This document shows, piece after piece, positions 8,173 through 15,111 of a stretch of DNA of 15,111 bases (positions are counted from its first letter, which is position 1; every line of letters starts with the position of its first letter). Where the stretch lies: contig JBDKGS010000074.1 in assembly GCA_039798065.1 (NCBI GenBank), positions 1 to 15,111 of the forward strand, given 5' to 3'. Made by a program: the position numbers and the translations under genes. The notes beneath the pieces are model-generated. The model did no database searches and had not been told where the DNA came from. It saw only the letters and a list, made by a program, of their open reading frames with translations. The DNA comes from UBA5070 sp039798065 (GTDB lineage: Bacteria > Fibrobacterota > Fibrobacteria > UBA5070).

Positions 8173-9543
8173 ATGAGAAAAGCCATTCGCCTCCTCGCCT
8201 CCCGACTGCCTTCGCTGGCGTTTCTGGGTGTGGCGTTCGCCTCCTGCAACCTGTTCAATCCTTCCGGATCGGGCAGCTACCCCATCGACGAACCCGACGC
8301 GTTCATCGATCTGGGGCAACGCGCGCTGCAAAGGCTCGACTACGGCGAAGCCTGGACGAATTTCAGCAAGGCGCTCGAGCTCGATTCGACCAAATCCCTG
8401 GCCTACCACGGGCTTGCAAAGGCGGAGATGGGCCGCGAGGGGTTTTCGCTGGCCACGCTGGTGTGGCTGGGCGACAGCATCCAAAAGATCGACGGGAATT
8501 CGAGCCAGATCGATTTCGTGACAAATCTTGGCGTCGACACGCTCAATCGCATCTACCGCCCGCTCATGAAAGCGGCCGAGATCTACCGGAAATTCCAGAC
8601 ACGAAGCGATCGCGGGGACATCGACGACGCGTTCGCGTTTCGCTTGGTCAAGTTCGAGCTCGAAGCCATCAGCTCGAGCCAGGTGTATTTCCGGATGATC
8701 GACGCGAACGGAAACTGGGTCATCGAACCCGGCGAAATGCGGACCTTGCGGATGCTGTCAAAAATTGCCGGCTCGGGAACCTCCTCCCTGGACCCTGACA
8801 GCCTCAAGAGCTTGTGCAAAATCGCCACGGATGGATCGGCCGACCCGGAGGGGGTCTCGGCCATCAACGGAATCCTTGGCAATCTGGCAACGCTCACCGG
8901 TGCCGCGGCGACCACGCTCCCCTCGAACGAATCCGACTCGAACTCGGCCACCAGCCAAGTGAGCCGCAACGCATCGAGCTTCCTCGCCGGCTTGGAATCC
9001 TCCACCACGTTCTACCTGGTCAACGACAGCTTGGACAACGACGGCGACGGCTGCATCAACGAGGAGATCGCCGCCGACAGCCTGGACAACGACGGCGACA
9101 GCCTGAAGGAGGAAGACGGACGTCTTGGATACCAGGCATCCCGAACCCCCGTGGCAGGTCAGATATCGATGGTCTCGCCGATCGCATTGTCCCTGAAGCA
9201 CCTGTTCGACGGCGACAAAAACCGTCTCGAGGTCGTCGCGCGGACTCCCGACGACCTGCGGTGGTCCAACACCGAAGGCCTTTTGGCGCCCTACCAGGCG
9301 ATGCGCTGGGTCCGCTGGGACGAAAGCTCCGCCTCGGGCAACGACACCGTCTTCGCGCGGGTCGTGCAGACCGAGACAAAGGGAGCCTTTTCCGCCGCGA
9401 CCGTGGCGACCTCGCCGGACTACGAGAAGATCCGGTCCAAGGCGATCATCGAGATCCGCAAAAAGGTCCTGAACGAAACCGACGCGACAAAACGTGTCAA
9501 GCTCGGGAAGACGACCGTGGGAGGATGCTGGGATGCCCTTTGA
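8173..9543 (+). CDS. TPR lipoprotein with EF-hand-like and DxDxDG calcium loops
   Basis: This 456-residue protein has a lipoprotein signal with lipobox FASC and Cys25. Residues about 42-86 read as a tetratricopeptide unit (FIDLGQRALQRLDYGEAWTN, then KALELDSTKSLAYHGLAKAEM). Residues 176-187 form a canonical 12-residue EF-hand-like loop, DANGNWVIEPGE. Residues 285-298 and 302-315 carry two DSLDNDGD repeats that resemble thrombospondin type 3 calcium loops. The rest is unrecognised. It begins the envelope operon, and its stop overlaps the next gene by 11 bp, so the two products are probably made together and may interact. GGTGA lies about seven bases before the start. A role as outer-membrane or periplasmic accessory to the beta-barrel encoded next is inferred from context only. 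Confidence 0.85.
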   Translation: MRKAIRLLASRLPSLAFLGVAFASCNLFNPSGSGSYPIDEPDAFIDLGQRALQRLDYGEAWTNFSKALELDSTKSLAYHGLAKAEMGREGFSLATLVWLGDSIQKIDGNSSQIDFVTNLGVDTLNRIYRPLMKAAEIYRKFQTRSDRGDIDDAFAFRLVKFELEAISSSQVYFRMIDANGNWVIEPGEMRTLRMLSKIAGSGTSSLDPDSLKSLCKIATDGSADPEGVSAINGILGNLATLTGAAATTLPSNESDSNSATSQVSRNASSFLAGLESSTTFYLVNDSLDNDGDGCINEEIAADSLDNDGDSLKEEDGRLGYQASRTPVAGQISMVSPIALSLKHLFDGDKNRLEVVARTPDDLRWSNTEGLLAPYQAMRWVRWDESSASGNDTVFARVVQTETKGAFSAATVATSPDYEKIRSKAIIEIRKKVLNETDATKRVKLGKTTVGGCWDAL

Positions 9544-10726
9544 TCGACAGATTCTGCGTTTGCTCTTGGCCGCAAGCGCGTTCGCGTTCGCGGGTCGCGC
9601 CCCGGTCGACCGTTCCTGGCGTTCCCTGGGAATGGGTGGCGCCGGTGTGGCGGTGGTCGACGACGCCCAAGCCATCCACCTGAACCCCGCGGGCCTCACC
9701 CAGATCGGGGCCAAAGGCACGTTCGCGCCGCTGGACAGCCTTGGATACAAGCGCAACACGTTCGACCTGAGACTGATCGGGATCGGCGTCGATCCGAGCG
9801 CGGAGAACCTTCCCGGGTTCCAACGCTTCTGGAACCGACACAAGTCCACCATCGACAGCGCCACCAACGAAGACCCGATCGTGCTCGCCAAGAACCAGCG
9901 GTTGCTGGACGACATCTACGCGTTCGATCGCAAACCTCTGCCCTTGAACATTTCCGCCGACATCGAAGCCGCGTTCCACGACTGGGGAGCCGCGGTCTGG
10001 AGCCAGGGCGAAGTCGCGATGCAGCTCGACCACGGCGCGATCACCCCCAAGGCCGCTCTGCGCGTGACCACGACGTCGGCAGTCGAACTCGCCACAGCGC
10101 AAGCCTTCATGGACGACCGGCTGTCGCTGGGCTTTGGATACCGCGTCGTGGCGCGCTCCCGGGAATCGCGCGAATACGACATCATCGAGCTCAACACCGA
10201 TGGATCTAGCGCCCCCGAAAAGATGTTGCGCAACACCGCCAGCAAAGTGAGCCGCGCCTCGGACTGGGGACACGGTTTCGATTTGGGCGCGTTGTGGTTC
10301 CAGACACCGTCGCTGCGTTTTGGCGGATCCCTCCGCGGCGTGGGCATGAGGCTGGAAGGACAGATCGTGACACCCAACCTTTCCTTGGGCCTGGCATGGG
10401 CCCCGAAGTCCTGGCAGGTCGGCCAGATCTTCACGCGTCGAGTCAATTTCGCCGCCGATTTGGAAGACGTCCTCTACGACACCCTGGGCTACAAACCGCT
10501 GTCAAAAATCGGCTTCGGTGTCGAATTCACGCAGACGCTCCACCCCTATCTTCTGGAGACCGGCATCTCCGCTGGCGTCAAGGGCGGCTACCCCACCCTG
10601 CTATTGTCCGCCACGCTGTGGCGTCTGGTGCGTTGCGAAGCGCTCACCTACGGCGAAGAAACCGGGTACTTCACGGGCGATCGCGAAAACCGCGTTTGGA
10701 TGGCCCGCGTGGGGATCGGCCTGTGA
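9533..10726 (+). CDS. Outer-membrane beta-barrel-like protein of the TraF/PorV type
   Basis: This 397-residue protein has a signal peptide (ILRLLLAASAFAFAG). I chose the ATG at 9533, inside the previous gene, because GGGAGG stands eight bases upstream and the signal peptide starts there. The mature N-terminus carries SLGMGGAGVAVVDDAQAIHL followed by NPAGLTQIG. This motif is shared by PorV/UPF0164, FadL-like and TraF-like (PF13729) outer-membrane proteins. The rest alternates short beta-strands and turns (LSLGFGYRVVARS, LRFGGSLRGVGMRLEG, LSLGLAWAPKSWQVG), and it ends WMARVGIGL, like a last barrel strand. The role may be a porin or a shuttle/assembly protein. PorV works in type IX secretion, which would suit this genome, but the sequence does not prove that link. 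The next gene follows after 32 bp. Confidence 0.8.
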   Translation: MPFDRQILRLLLAASAFAFAGRAPVDRSWRSLGMGGAGVAVVDDAQAIHLNPAGLTQIGAKGTFAPLDSLGYKRNTFDLRLIGIGVDPSAENLPGFQRFWNRHKSTIDSATNEDPIVLAKNQRLLDDIYAFDRKPLPLNISADIEAAFHDWGAAVWSQGEVAMQLDHGAITPKAALRVTTTSAVELATAQAFMDDRLSLGFGYRVVARSRESREYDIIELNTDGSSAPEKMLRNTASKVSRASDWGHGFDLGALWFQTPSLRFGGSLRGVGMRLEGQIVTPNLSLGLAWAPKSWQVGQIFTRRVNFAADLEDVLYDTLGYKPLSKIGFGVEFTQTLHPYLLETGISAGVKGGYPTLLLSATLWRLVRCEALTYGEETGYFTGDRENRVWMARVGIGL

Positions 10727-10758
10727 ACAACGCATCCCGCCAACAGGAAATATTCTCC

Positions 10759-13272
10759 ATGACATTCCCGCGTCTTGCCATCGCGACACTTGCGGCGATG
10801 CTGTTCATGCTCACGGCCACGCCCGCGACGGCGGCCACGGCCGGCCCCCAGGCCCAGCAGGCGGGCAAGTCGAAAAAAGCGCCTCCGACCGGAATAAAGA
10901 AGTCGAAAACACCATCGACCACGACAGATCCTGTCATCAAGGTGGACTCCTTGCGAAGCGGGCCCGCAATGGCCCGGCTGATCGATTCGCTGCGAAACGC
11001 CTCGGCGGATTCCGTTCGCCGCCTCCTGGAAACGGCTCGGCGCGCGAACTCGGATACCGCCGGCCTTCGCCGCCTCCAGAAGGCCCTCGACTCCCTCCAG
11101 CGATCCGCCAACACAAACCAGGGTGCGCTCGATTCCGCCCGACGCGTGTCGGATTCCGTCCAGCGCCACTCCGATTCCCTCCGCCATGCGACGGATTCCG
11201 TCCGACGGATCGACTCCGCCACCGCGGCCCGGCGCACCTGGTATGTGTCGATCCCGATGGGCTTGAACATTCCCGGTCCGTACGCGGCCTTCCTTCGCGA
11301 GCGATTCGTCGTGGAACTGCGACGGACCGGACGCGTCCGAGCGCTGACAGGAATCGACACGGGTTCCTGGAGCGAAGGAATCTGGCCGGCGGCCCGCGCC
11401 TCGGGCGCAGGTAAGATCCTGGCGACGACCCTCGGCACCGACTCCACCGGCGGCATCGCCTGCATGGTGCGCGTCTACGACCTCGCGCAGGGGACGCAAC
11501 TCGATTCCTCCCGCTCCGACGCACCCGACACCGGAACCGCTTCCGCTCGCGCTCTCGCGCGCAACCTGGTCTCCCTGCTGCTGCCTTCGCCCCGCGATTC
11601 GGCGTGCCGGGCCGACTCGCTTCGGATGGTCTCGGCGATCTGGGCAATTTCCGTCAGGCCTTTCGAAATGCGAGACACCCTCTCCGCGCGCGCCGTTCGC
11701 GATTCGCTGGTGGCCTCGCTTCGACGCAGTCCGTGGGTTTCGCCCGGAAGCCTCGCGACTCCCGATGGGTGCGCTTCGTCGGTCTGCGAAGATTCGCTGG
11801 CCAAGGCGTCCGGCGCCACGTTCCTCCTTCGCGCCGCTCTCTCCCGGCAGATCGATTCCGCTTGGACCCTTCGCGCTCGCCGCATCCGGCTCGCCGATGG
11901 CGCGGTGGTCGATTCGCATCTGGTCACCGGCACCTCTCCCTTCATGCTGGTGCGCCGGCTCGCCGGGCAGCTCGTGTCGCCGGCAGCATCGTGCCGGACA
12001 CGCTGCACGCCCGTTTCGGGACGTCCCGTCTGGTCGGTCCGGCTCGCCTCCGACTCCGCGTCTTCCAGGAACCTCCCGCGACTGCGCGAACTCCTGAACG
12101 CCGCCTTCCGGGAACGCGACGACAGACAATTTTTGTTTCCCCCCGCCGACCTCCCACCGGCCATCGCCGACTCCCTCGCCCGAGCGTCCGGCGCGACGAT
12201 CGTCTCGGCATCCACGCTCTCCGGCTCCGATGCCGCGTGGACATTGACCACCACCCTCCGCGAACGTCCCTCCTCCCGGGTCGACACGATCGTCCTGCGG
12301 CGCGGCGGTCCCGCATCCAGAATCCTCCCCTGGTTCGCAAGGCGCCTGTCGGCCCACGGCGCGAGTGTCGAAATCTGTCGCAATCCTTGTCGGAGCGATT
12401 CCGTCCGCCGAATCAACACCCTCTGGGCCGTGGTGAACGACACCGACTCCGCATCCATCAAGGTTCGAACCGCCCTTGCAGGCGCATTCCCCGCACGCGG
12501 CAAGCTGGACACACTATCCAATCCCGACCACTGCGCAACACTGCTTTGCCTGGACTCGCTGGCCGCATCCCGATCCATCACCAAGACAGTGTGGCCGACT
12601 TTCGCACGCGGCAAGGATTCGATGTGGACCCTGTCCGCCCGAATCGCGGACATGGAATCGGACACCTGGACGGATTCCGTCACGCTTCGCGACAGCGGCG
12701 CCTCTGCCCCCGTCCTGGCTCGATTGGCCAATCGTTTTTGGGGGAGGGCGAATCCGCGGACCATCTGCGATTCCTGCGTTTCCACCGACACTCTCGAAGC
12801 CGCTCTGGCGATCCTTCGTCCCGCCTTCTCGGGCGCCCCCGACAGCCTGCGGGCCATGGTCCGCGACAGCATGGGCCGGATCCTCCGCCGCGAGGGGGCC
12901 TACCAGATCCTTGACACCGCGGGCCTGCCGGGAGACATCTCCGATCCCGCCGCGATGGCCCGGTTGCGCTGCCGCACCGGCGCCGCCTACGTGCTGCGCA
13001 CCGACTTCGCGCTGGAACAGAGCGGATGGCGCCTGAAGGCTTCGCTGGTGGATGCCCGCAACGGCGAAGTCGTGGCCTCGCTCGACTACCTCGACAAAAG
13101 CCGTCGAGCCGACCGCCCCCTCGAGTTGGCGCCATGGGCGGCGCGACGCCTGTTGGGAACAGAAACCCACGCGACCGCTCCGTCGCGCCATTGGAACCTT
13201 CCTTGGACAAAAATCGCCCGCTTGGGGATTCCCGCCGTCGTCGGCATCACCTCGGTCCTTCTCCACCTGTGA
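10759..13272 (+). CDS. Periplasmic protein of five tandem alpha/beta modules with coiled coil and C-terminal membrane segment
   Basis: This 837-residue protein starts at 10759, where a signal peptide begins (LAAMLFMLTATPATA, cleavage near residue 25) and AGGA lies upstream; the frame is open further upstream but overlaps the barrel gene. A Lys/Pro/Thr linker is followed by a coiled coil (about 62-158) with DSxxRxx heptads. Then come five modules with a period of about 128 residues: about 160-276, 283-407, 412-532, 540-663 and 670-800. Each has a beta-strand around a Trp (WAISVRPF, WSVRLA, LWAVVN), a helix, a DSLAxASGAT-type helix and strand, and W-T-L-x-x-R strands. Conserved cysteine pairs (338/343, 412/416, 540/544, 592/597, 670/673) suggest disulphides outside the cytoplasm. 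Residues about 817-837 form a hydrophobic end. The module recalls the CsgG/LpoB/TolB-N type of fold, but only as a guess. The function is unknown. Confidence 0.85.
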   Translation: MTFPRLAIATLAAMLFMLTATPATAATAGPQAQQAGKSKKAPPTGIKKSKTPSTTTDPVIKVDSLRSGPAMARLIDSLRNASADSVRRLLETARRANSDTAGLRRLQKALDSLQRSANTNQGALDSARRVSDSVQRHSDSLRHATDSVRRIDSATAARRTWYVSIPMGLNIPGPYAAFLRERFVVELRRTGRVRALTGIDTGSWSEGIWPAARASGAGKILATTLGTDSTGGIACMVRVYDLAQGTQLDSSRSDAPDTGTASARALARNLVSLLLPSPRDSACRADSLRMVSAIWAISVRPFEMRDTLSARAVRDSLVASLRRSPWVSPGSLATPDGCASSVCEDSLAKASGATFLLRAALSRQIDSAWTLRARRIRLADGAVVDSHLVTGTSPFMLVRRLAGQLVSPAASCRTRCTPVSGRPVWSVRLASDSASSRNLPRLRELLNAAFRERDDRQFLFPPADLPPAIADSLARASGATIVSASTLSGSDAAWTLTTTLRERPSSRVDTIVLRRGGPASRILPWFARRLSAHGASVEICRNPCRSDSVRRINTLWAVVNDTDSASIKVRTALAGAFPARGKLDTLSNPDHCATLLCLDSLAASRSITKTVWPTFARGKDSMWTLSARIADMESDTWTDSVTLRDSGASAPVLARLANRFWGRANPRTICDSCVSTDTLEAALAILRPAFSGAPDSLRAMVRDSMGRILRREGAYQILDTAGLPGDISDPAAMARLRCRTGAAYVLRTDFALEQSGWRLKASLVDARNGEVVASLDYLDKSRRADRPLELAPWAARRLLGTETHATAPSRHWNLPWTKIARLGIPAVVGITSVLLHL
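11131..11217 (+). repeat. 21-bp tandem repeat encoding DSxxRxx heptads
   Basis: GATTCC recurs at 11131, 11152, 11173 and 11194, exactly 21 bp apart, with GACTCC at 11212 (18 bp on). The encoded units are DSARRVS, DSVQRHS, DSLRHAT and DSVRRI, one coiled-coil heptad each. The unit is diverged at other positions, so this is an old in-gene repeat. Confidence 0.75.
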
Positions 13273-13402
13273 CAGAATCCGACTCCATTCGCTGAACGCG
13301 GATCCGATCGTTCGAGCCCATGGCGAGCGACCGGAATCTTCGACGAGGTTGCCACCCCGGGGAGAAGGGTCGTATCCTTCCAATGCGGCGATCGGGAGCG
13401 AT

Positions 13403-13440
13403 CCTTCGGATTTCCGAAAGACCAACCTTCCCGCCGAAGG
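13403..13440 (+). promoter_or_regulatory. Mutually exclusive hairpins over a Shine-Dalgarno sequence
   Basis: CCTTCGG (13403-13409) can pair with CCGAAGG (13434-13440), which includes the AAGGA ribosome-binding site of the gene at 13447; a T-A pair extends the stem to 8 bp. Alternatively TTCGGA (13405-13410) pairs with TCCGAA (13413-13418) across two bases, which would free the ribosome-binding site. Both cannot form at once. A switch in translation is possible but is inferred from base pairing only. Confidence 0.3.
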
Positions 13441-13446
13441 AATGCC

Positions 13447-14043
13447 ATGGCCACTGCGACACATCCAGATCCCAGCCGCGTGGTCTGCGCCGGTGATTGG
13501 CTCACCGCCCACCGCCGTGGCGCCACCCAGGCTCTGGAACGACTTTGCCGCATCGAAAGTCCCGAACTCCCCTGGAAATTCTGGCACTTGGGCGATCCCT
13601 CCACCACAGCCTCGGCTCTCTTGGAAGAGGCCCTCTGGAAAGCTCTTGGGTTGGGTGCCGGTCGTCTCGTGCTCTCGCTGGGCGGGACGGAATCCGGCAT
13701 GGAAGCATTCGAGCCTTCCGCCACCGCCGACGCGATCCGTCGCTGCATGCATCTGCTCTCCGACAAAGGCCCGGCCGAACTCTACCTGGTTCTCCCCATC
13801 CCGTCGCTGTGGCCTTTGGAGCGCCGCCAAGCCATCGACGAGCTCCGACGGATTTTGTCGGCTCCTGCCGACCGCTGGAATCTGGTCGACATCGAGCCGC
13901 GCGCATCGGCGTTCCTGGAAGCGCAATCCCGGCACCCCGACCTGGCCGCCGCGCTGGTCGAGGATTCGGACAACGGCCCGGCCTTGACAGGACTTGGCGC
14001 CCTCCTGGTGGCCGACGAGCTGCGCAAAGCCCTGGCTGGATGA
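13447..14043 (+). CDS. SGNH-hydrolase-like protein lacking the catalytic residues
   Basis: This is a 198-residue protein without a signal peptide. The start at 13447 follows an AAGGA six bases upstream. The layout recalls SGNH/GDSL hydrolases: a first block VVCAGDWLT (residues 12-20, compare GDS), a middle block LVLSLGGTE (74-82, compare GxND), a LYLVLPIPS strand with Pro, and a last block DNGPALTGLGALLVADEL (175-192, compare DxxH followed by T-x-x-G). The expected Ser is Trp18, the Asn position reads Thr-Glu, and the His position is Pro178. If the homology is right, the protein is a pseudo-enzyme, perhaps binding a ligand or partner. If not, it is an unrecognised alpha/beta protein. Its stop overlaps the next start as ATGA, so the two genes are translationally coupled. 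Confidence 0.7.
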   Translation: MATATHPDPSRVVCAGDWLTAHRRGATQALERLCRIESPELPWKFWHLGDPSTTASALLEEALWKALGLGAGRLVLSLGGTESGMEAFEPSATADAIRRCMHLLSDKGPAELYLVLPIPSLWPLERRQAIDELRRILSAPADRWNLVDIEPRASAFLEAQSRHPDLAAALVEDSDNGPALTGLGALLVADELRKALAG

Positions 14044-14600
14044 AACCCGTCGTGCGGATCCACGCGGTCCTTGGGTCGGTCCGCTCCCTGGAGCCCACCG
14101 TCCGTCCCCGCAATCCGTCCATCCAACTGCCCGGAGGTTTGAGCGCCACGCGCTGGCTTTCGCAAGGCGCATCCAGCGCGGTCGGCTGGCCGCTGGCCGT
14201 GGAAGCCGCCCTGAACATGGACGGCGACCACGCGCGCCATTGCGTCCTGAATCTTTCGCGTCGAGAAATCGAACTCGATGTCCTGACCGACGAACTCGAT
14301 CCCCGCTACCAGAGCGGACTGCCGTGGATCCTGGCGGTGATGGGCGACGTGACCGCGCAGCTCTCGAGCCTTGGAGCCAAAGGCGTCCCCGGCTGGGTGA
14401 TGCTGGATCTGGACAAGCCTGCGGACGCCCAGCGCGTGAAGAAGGTGCATTCGTGGTGCAGCCGTCAGGGCCTGGAAATGGCCGTCCTGGGCGAGCTCGC
14501 TGGCGCGTTGGCGCACGCCCCATCGGTGCTGCCGTACCACCCCCTGTCGGTGGTGCAGGATGTGACCGGCTTCCTGCAGACCATGGAATTCAAGGCCTGA
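14040..14600 (+). CDS. Hypothetical cytoplasmic protein coupled to the SGNH-like gene
   Basis: This is a 186-residue protein that I do not recognise. The start at 14040 forms an ATGA overlap with the previous stop, and the open frame further upstream is a shadow of that gene. No signal peptide or membrane helix is visible. The N-terminus (KPVVRIHAVLGSVRSLEPTV) may be a beta-strand and loop. The middle has HCVLNLSRREIELDVLTDEL. The C-terminal half alternates strands and helices (GWVMLDLDKPADAQRVKKV, then GLEMAVLGELAGAL), which suggests an alpha/beta fold. Its partner and function are unknown; joint work with the SGNH-like protein is inferred from the overlap alone. It ends 21 nt before the convergent GH43 gene. 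Confidence 0.75.
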   Translation: MKPVVRIHAVLGSVRSLEPTVRPRNPSIQLPGGLSATRWLSQGASSAVGWPLAVEAALNMDGDHARHCVLNLSRREIELDVLTDELDPRYQSGLPWILAVMGDVTAQLSSLGAKGVPGWVMLDLDKPADAQRVKKVHSWCSRQGLEMAVLGELAGALAHAPSVLPYHPLSVVQDVTGFLQTMEFKA

Positions 14601-14621
14601 GGAAAGGTTCCCTCGCGGCCA

Positions 14622-15111
14622 TCAGGGGACGACAAATCGTGTCACTCTCCGAGTCGCCCCGCCGGTCGCGCACTCCAGGCTGTAAACGCCCGAAGCGAGA
14701 CCGGACAGGTCCACCTCCGAACCGCCCGGACGGGCTTTGCCCTTCAACGCCAATTTCCCGCTCAGGTCGCGAACCCCGACCTCGAACGGCGAGTCGCCGA
14801 CTCCTTGCACGATCACGACATTTCTTGTCGCGTCGAACCGCACGTCAAAATCCGTCATGCCATGCGCGCCGGCGATCGAGGCGGGATTCCACTTGGTGTT
14901 CAATGCGGCCTTTTCCACCGCGGTGATTGGAATGACCGTTCCGTGGCGGGGCGCGAAATCGAAGGAGGAAGGAGTGCTCGCCACCTTGAAATTCTGGAGA
15001 TCGGTGCTTGTGGTGAACTGGTATTTGCCATCCATGTACATGTCGTACATCAGGACCCAGGTGCTTGATCCGATCAACTGGAACACGCATCCGCCTTCCA
15101 CGGCGACCGTG
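14622..15111 (-). CDS. C-terminal part of a GH43-like glycoside hydrolase with sorting tail, 5' end beyond window
   Basis: The frame is open to the right edge, so about 163 C-terminal residues are visible; the GTG at 15099-15101 is an internal Val codon rather than a start. The visible part begins TVAVEGG and continues CVFQLIGSSTWVLMYDMYM, DGKYQFTTSTDLQNF, then APRHGTVIPIT and a helix EKAALNTKW. This order (VEG-x-x-V-F, YD-x-Y, TSTDLxNF, RHGTVIPIT) is what I expect at the end of the five-bladed propeller of family 43 arabinosidases and xylosidases. The Glu in VEGG would then be the general acid. Substrate cannot be told. The last ~75 residues are a beta-rich tail ending ASGVYSLECATGG, then RRVTRFVVP, like the tail of the 1728-3404 protein, so type IX-like export is likely. 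Confidence 0.75.
   Translation of the reverse strand, partial: TVAVEGGCVFQLIGSSTWVLMYDMYMDGKYQFTTSTDLQNFKVASTPSSFDFAPRHGTVIPITAVEKAALNTKWNPASIAGAHGMTDFDVRFDATRNVVIVQGVGDSPFEVGVRDLSGKLALKGKARPGGSEVDLSGLASGVYSLECATGGATRRVTRFVVP

Noticed and set aside
10294..10758. Upstream extension of the five-module gene
   Set aside because: It overlaps the barrel gene for its whole length, and the signal peptide begins only at 10759.
10648..12357. 569-codon minus-strand open frame
   Set aside because: It is antisense to the five-module protein; the composition is Arg/Gly-rich and lacks a start signal or domain.
12514..14523. 669-codon minus-strand open frame
   Set aside because: It lies across three plus-strand genes with signal peptides, modules or ribosome-binding sites. 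Its product is Arg/Gly/Pro-rich with no domain, typical of a shadow frame in GC-rich DNA.
14601..14621. Possible bidirectional terminator between the convergent genes
   Set aside because: Only an imperfect GAGGAA/TTCCCTC pairing with a bulge is present, with no T-run on either side.
1..15111. CRISPR array, tRNA, rRNA, transposase or integrase genes
   Set aside because: No direct-repeat array, tRNA-like cloverleaf, rRNA segment or recognisable recombinase was seen on either strand.

Overview
The window is chromosomal DNA that most likely comes from a member of the Fibrobacterota (Fibrobacteres) or a close relative. The best evidence is the gene at 3665-4516. It is a full-length match, by family memory, to the TIGR02147/DUF4423 family, which was first defined as a Fibrobacter succinogenes paralogous family. 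Three secreted proteins also end in a short beta-rich tail resembling the C-terminal sorting domains of type IX secretion, and two belong to pectin or plant-polysaccharide families (PL11 and GH43). Most of the window is GC-rich (63% in one hand-counted line). The first 1.5 kb is much poorer in GC (43-45% in two hand-counted lines). No tRNA, rRNA, CRISPR array or complete mobile element was seen.

Layout. (1) 1-1536, minus: a secreted Asp-box (BNR) beta-propeller-like protein that runs off the left edge. (2) 1728-3404, minus: a secreted protein with two tandem carbohydrate-binding-like beta-sandwich domains and a sorting tail. (3) 3405-3664: a divergent intergenic region holding a perfect 7-3-7 palindrome. 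(4) 3665-5704, plus: a TIGR02147 protein and, 9 nt later, a lipoprotein with carboxypeptidase-regulatory-like domains. (5) 5827-7917, plus: a PL11 rhamnogalacturonan lyase. (6) 8173-13272, plus: a tight three-gene envelope operon made of a TPR/EF-hand-like lipoprotein, a TraF/PorV-like outer-membrane protein and an 837-residue periplasmic protein built from five tandem alpha/beta modules. (7) 13447-14600, plus: two genes overlapping by ATGA, the first resembling an SGNH hydrolase that has lost its catalytic residues, the second unrecognised. (8) 14622-15111, minus: the C-terminal end of a GH43-like glycoside hydrolase with a sorting tail.

How the parts may work together. The PL11 lyase, the GH43 fragment, the CBM-like protein and the Asp-box protein fit export of plant-cell-wall (pectin) degrading and binding proteins. 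The 8173-13272 operon looks like an envelope assembly whose function is not known to me, and is the strongest candidate for an undescribed system. The second candidate is the TIGR02147-lipoprotein pair with its upstream palindrome, which has the look of a small regulator plus surface-lipoprotein unit. All functional links between these blocks are inference.
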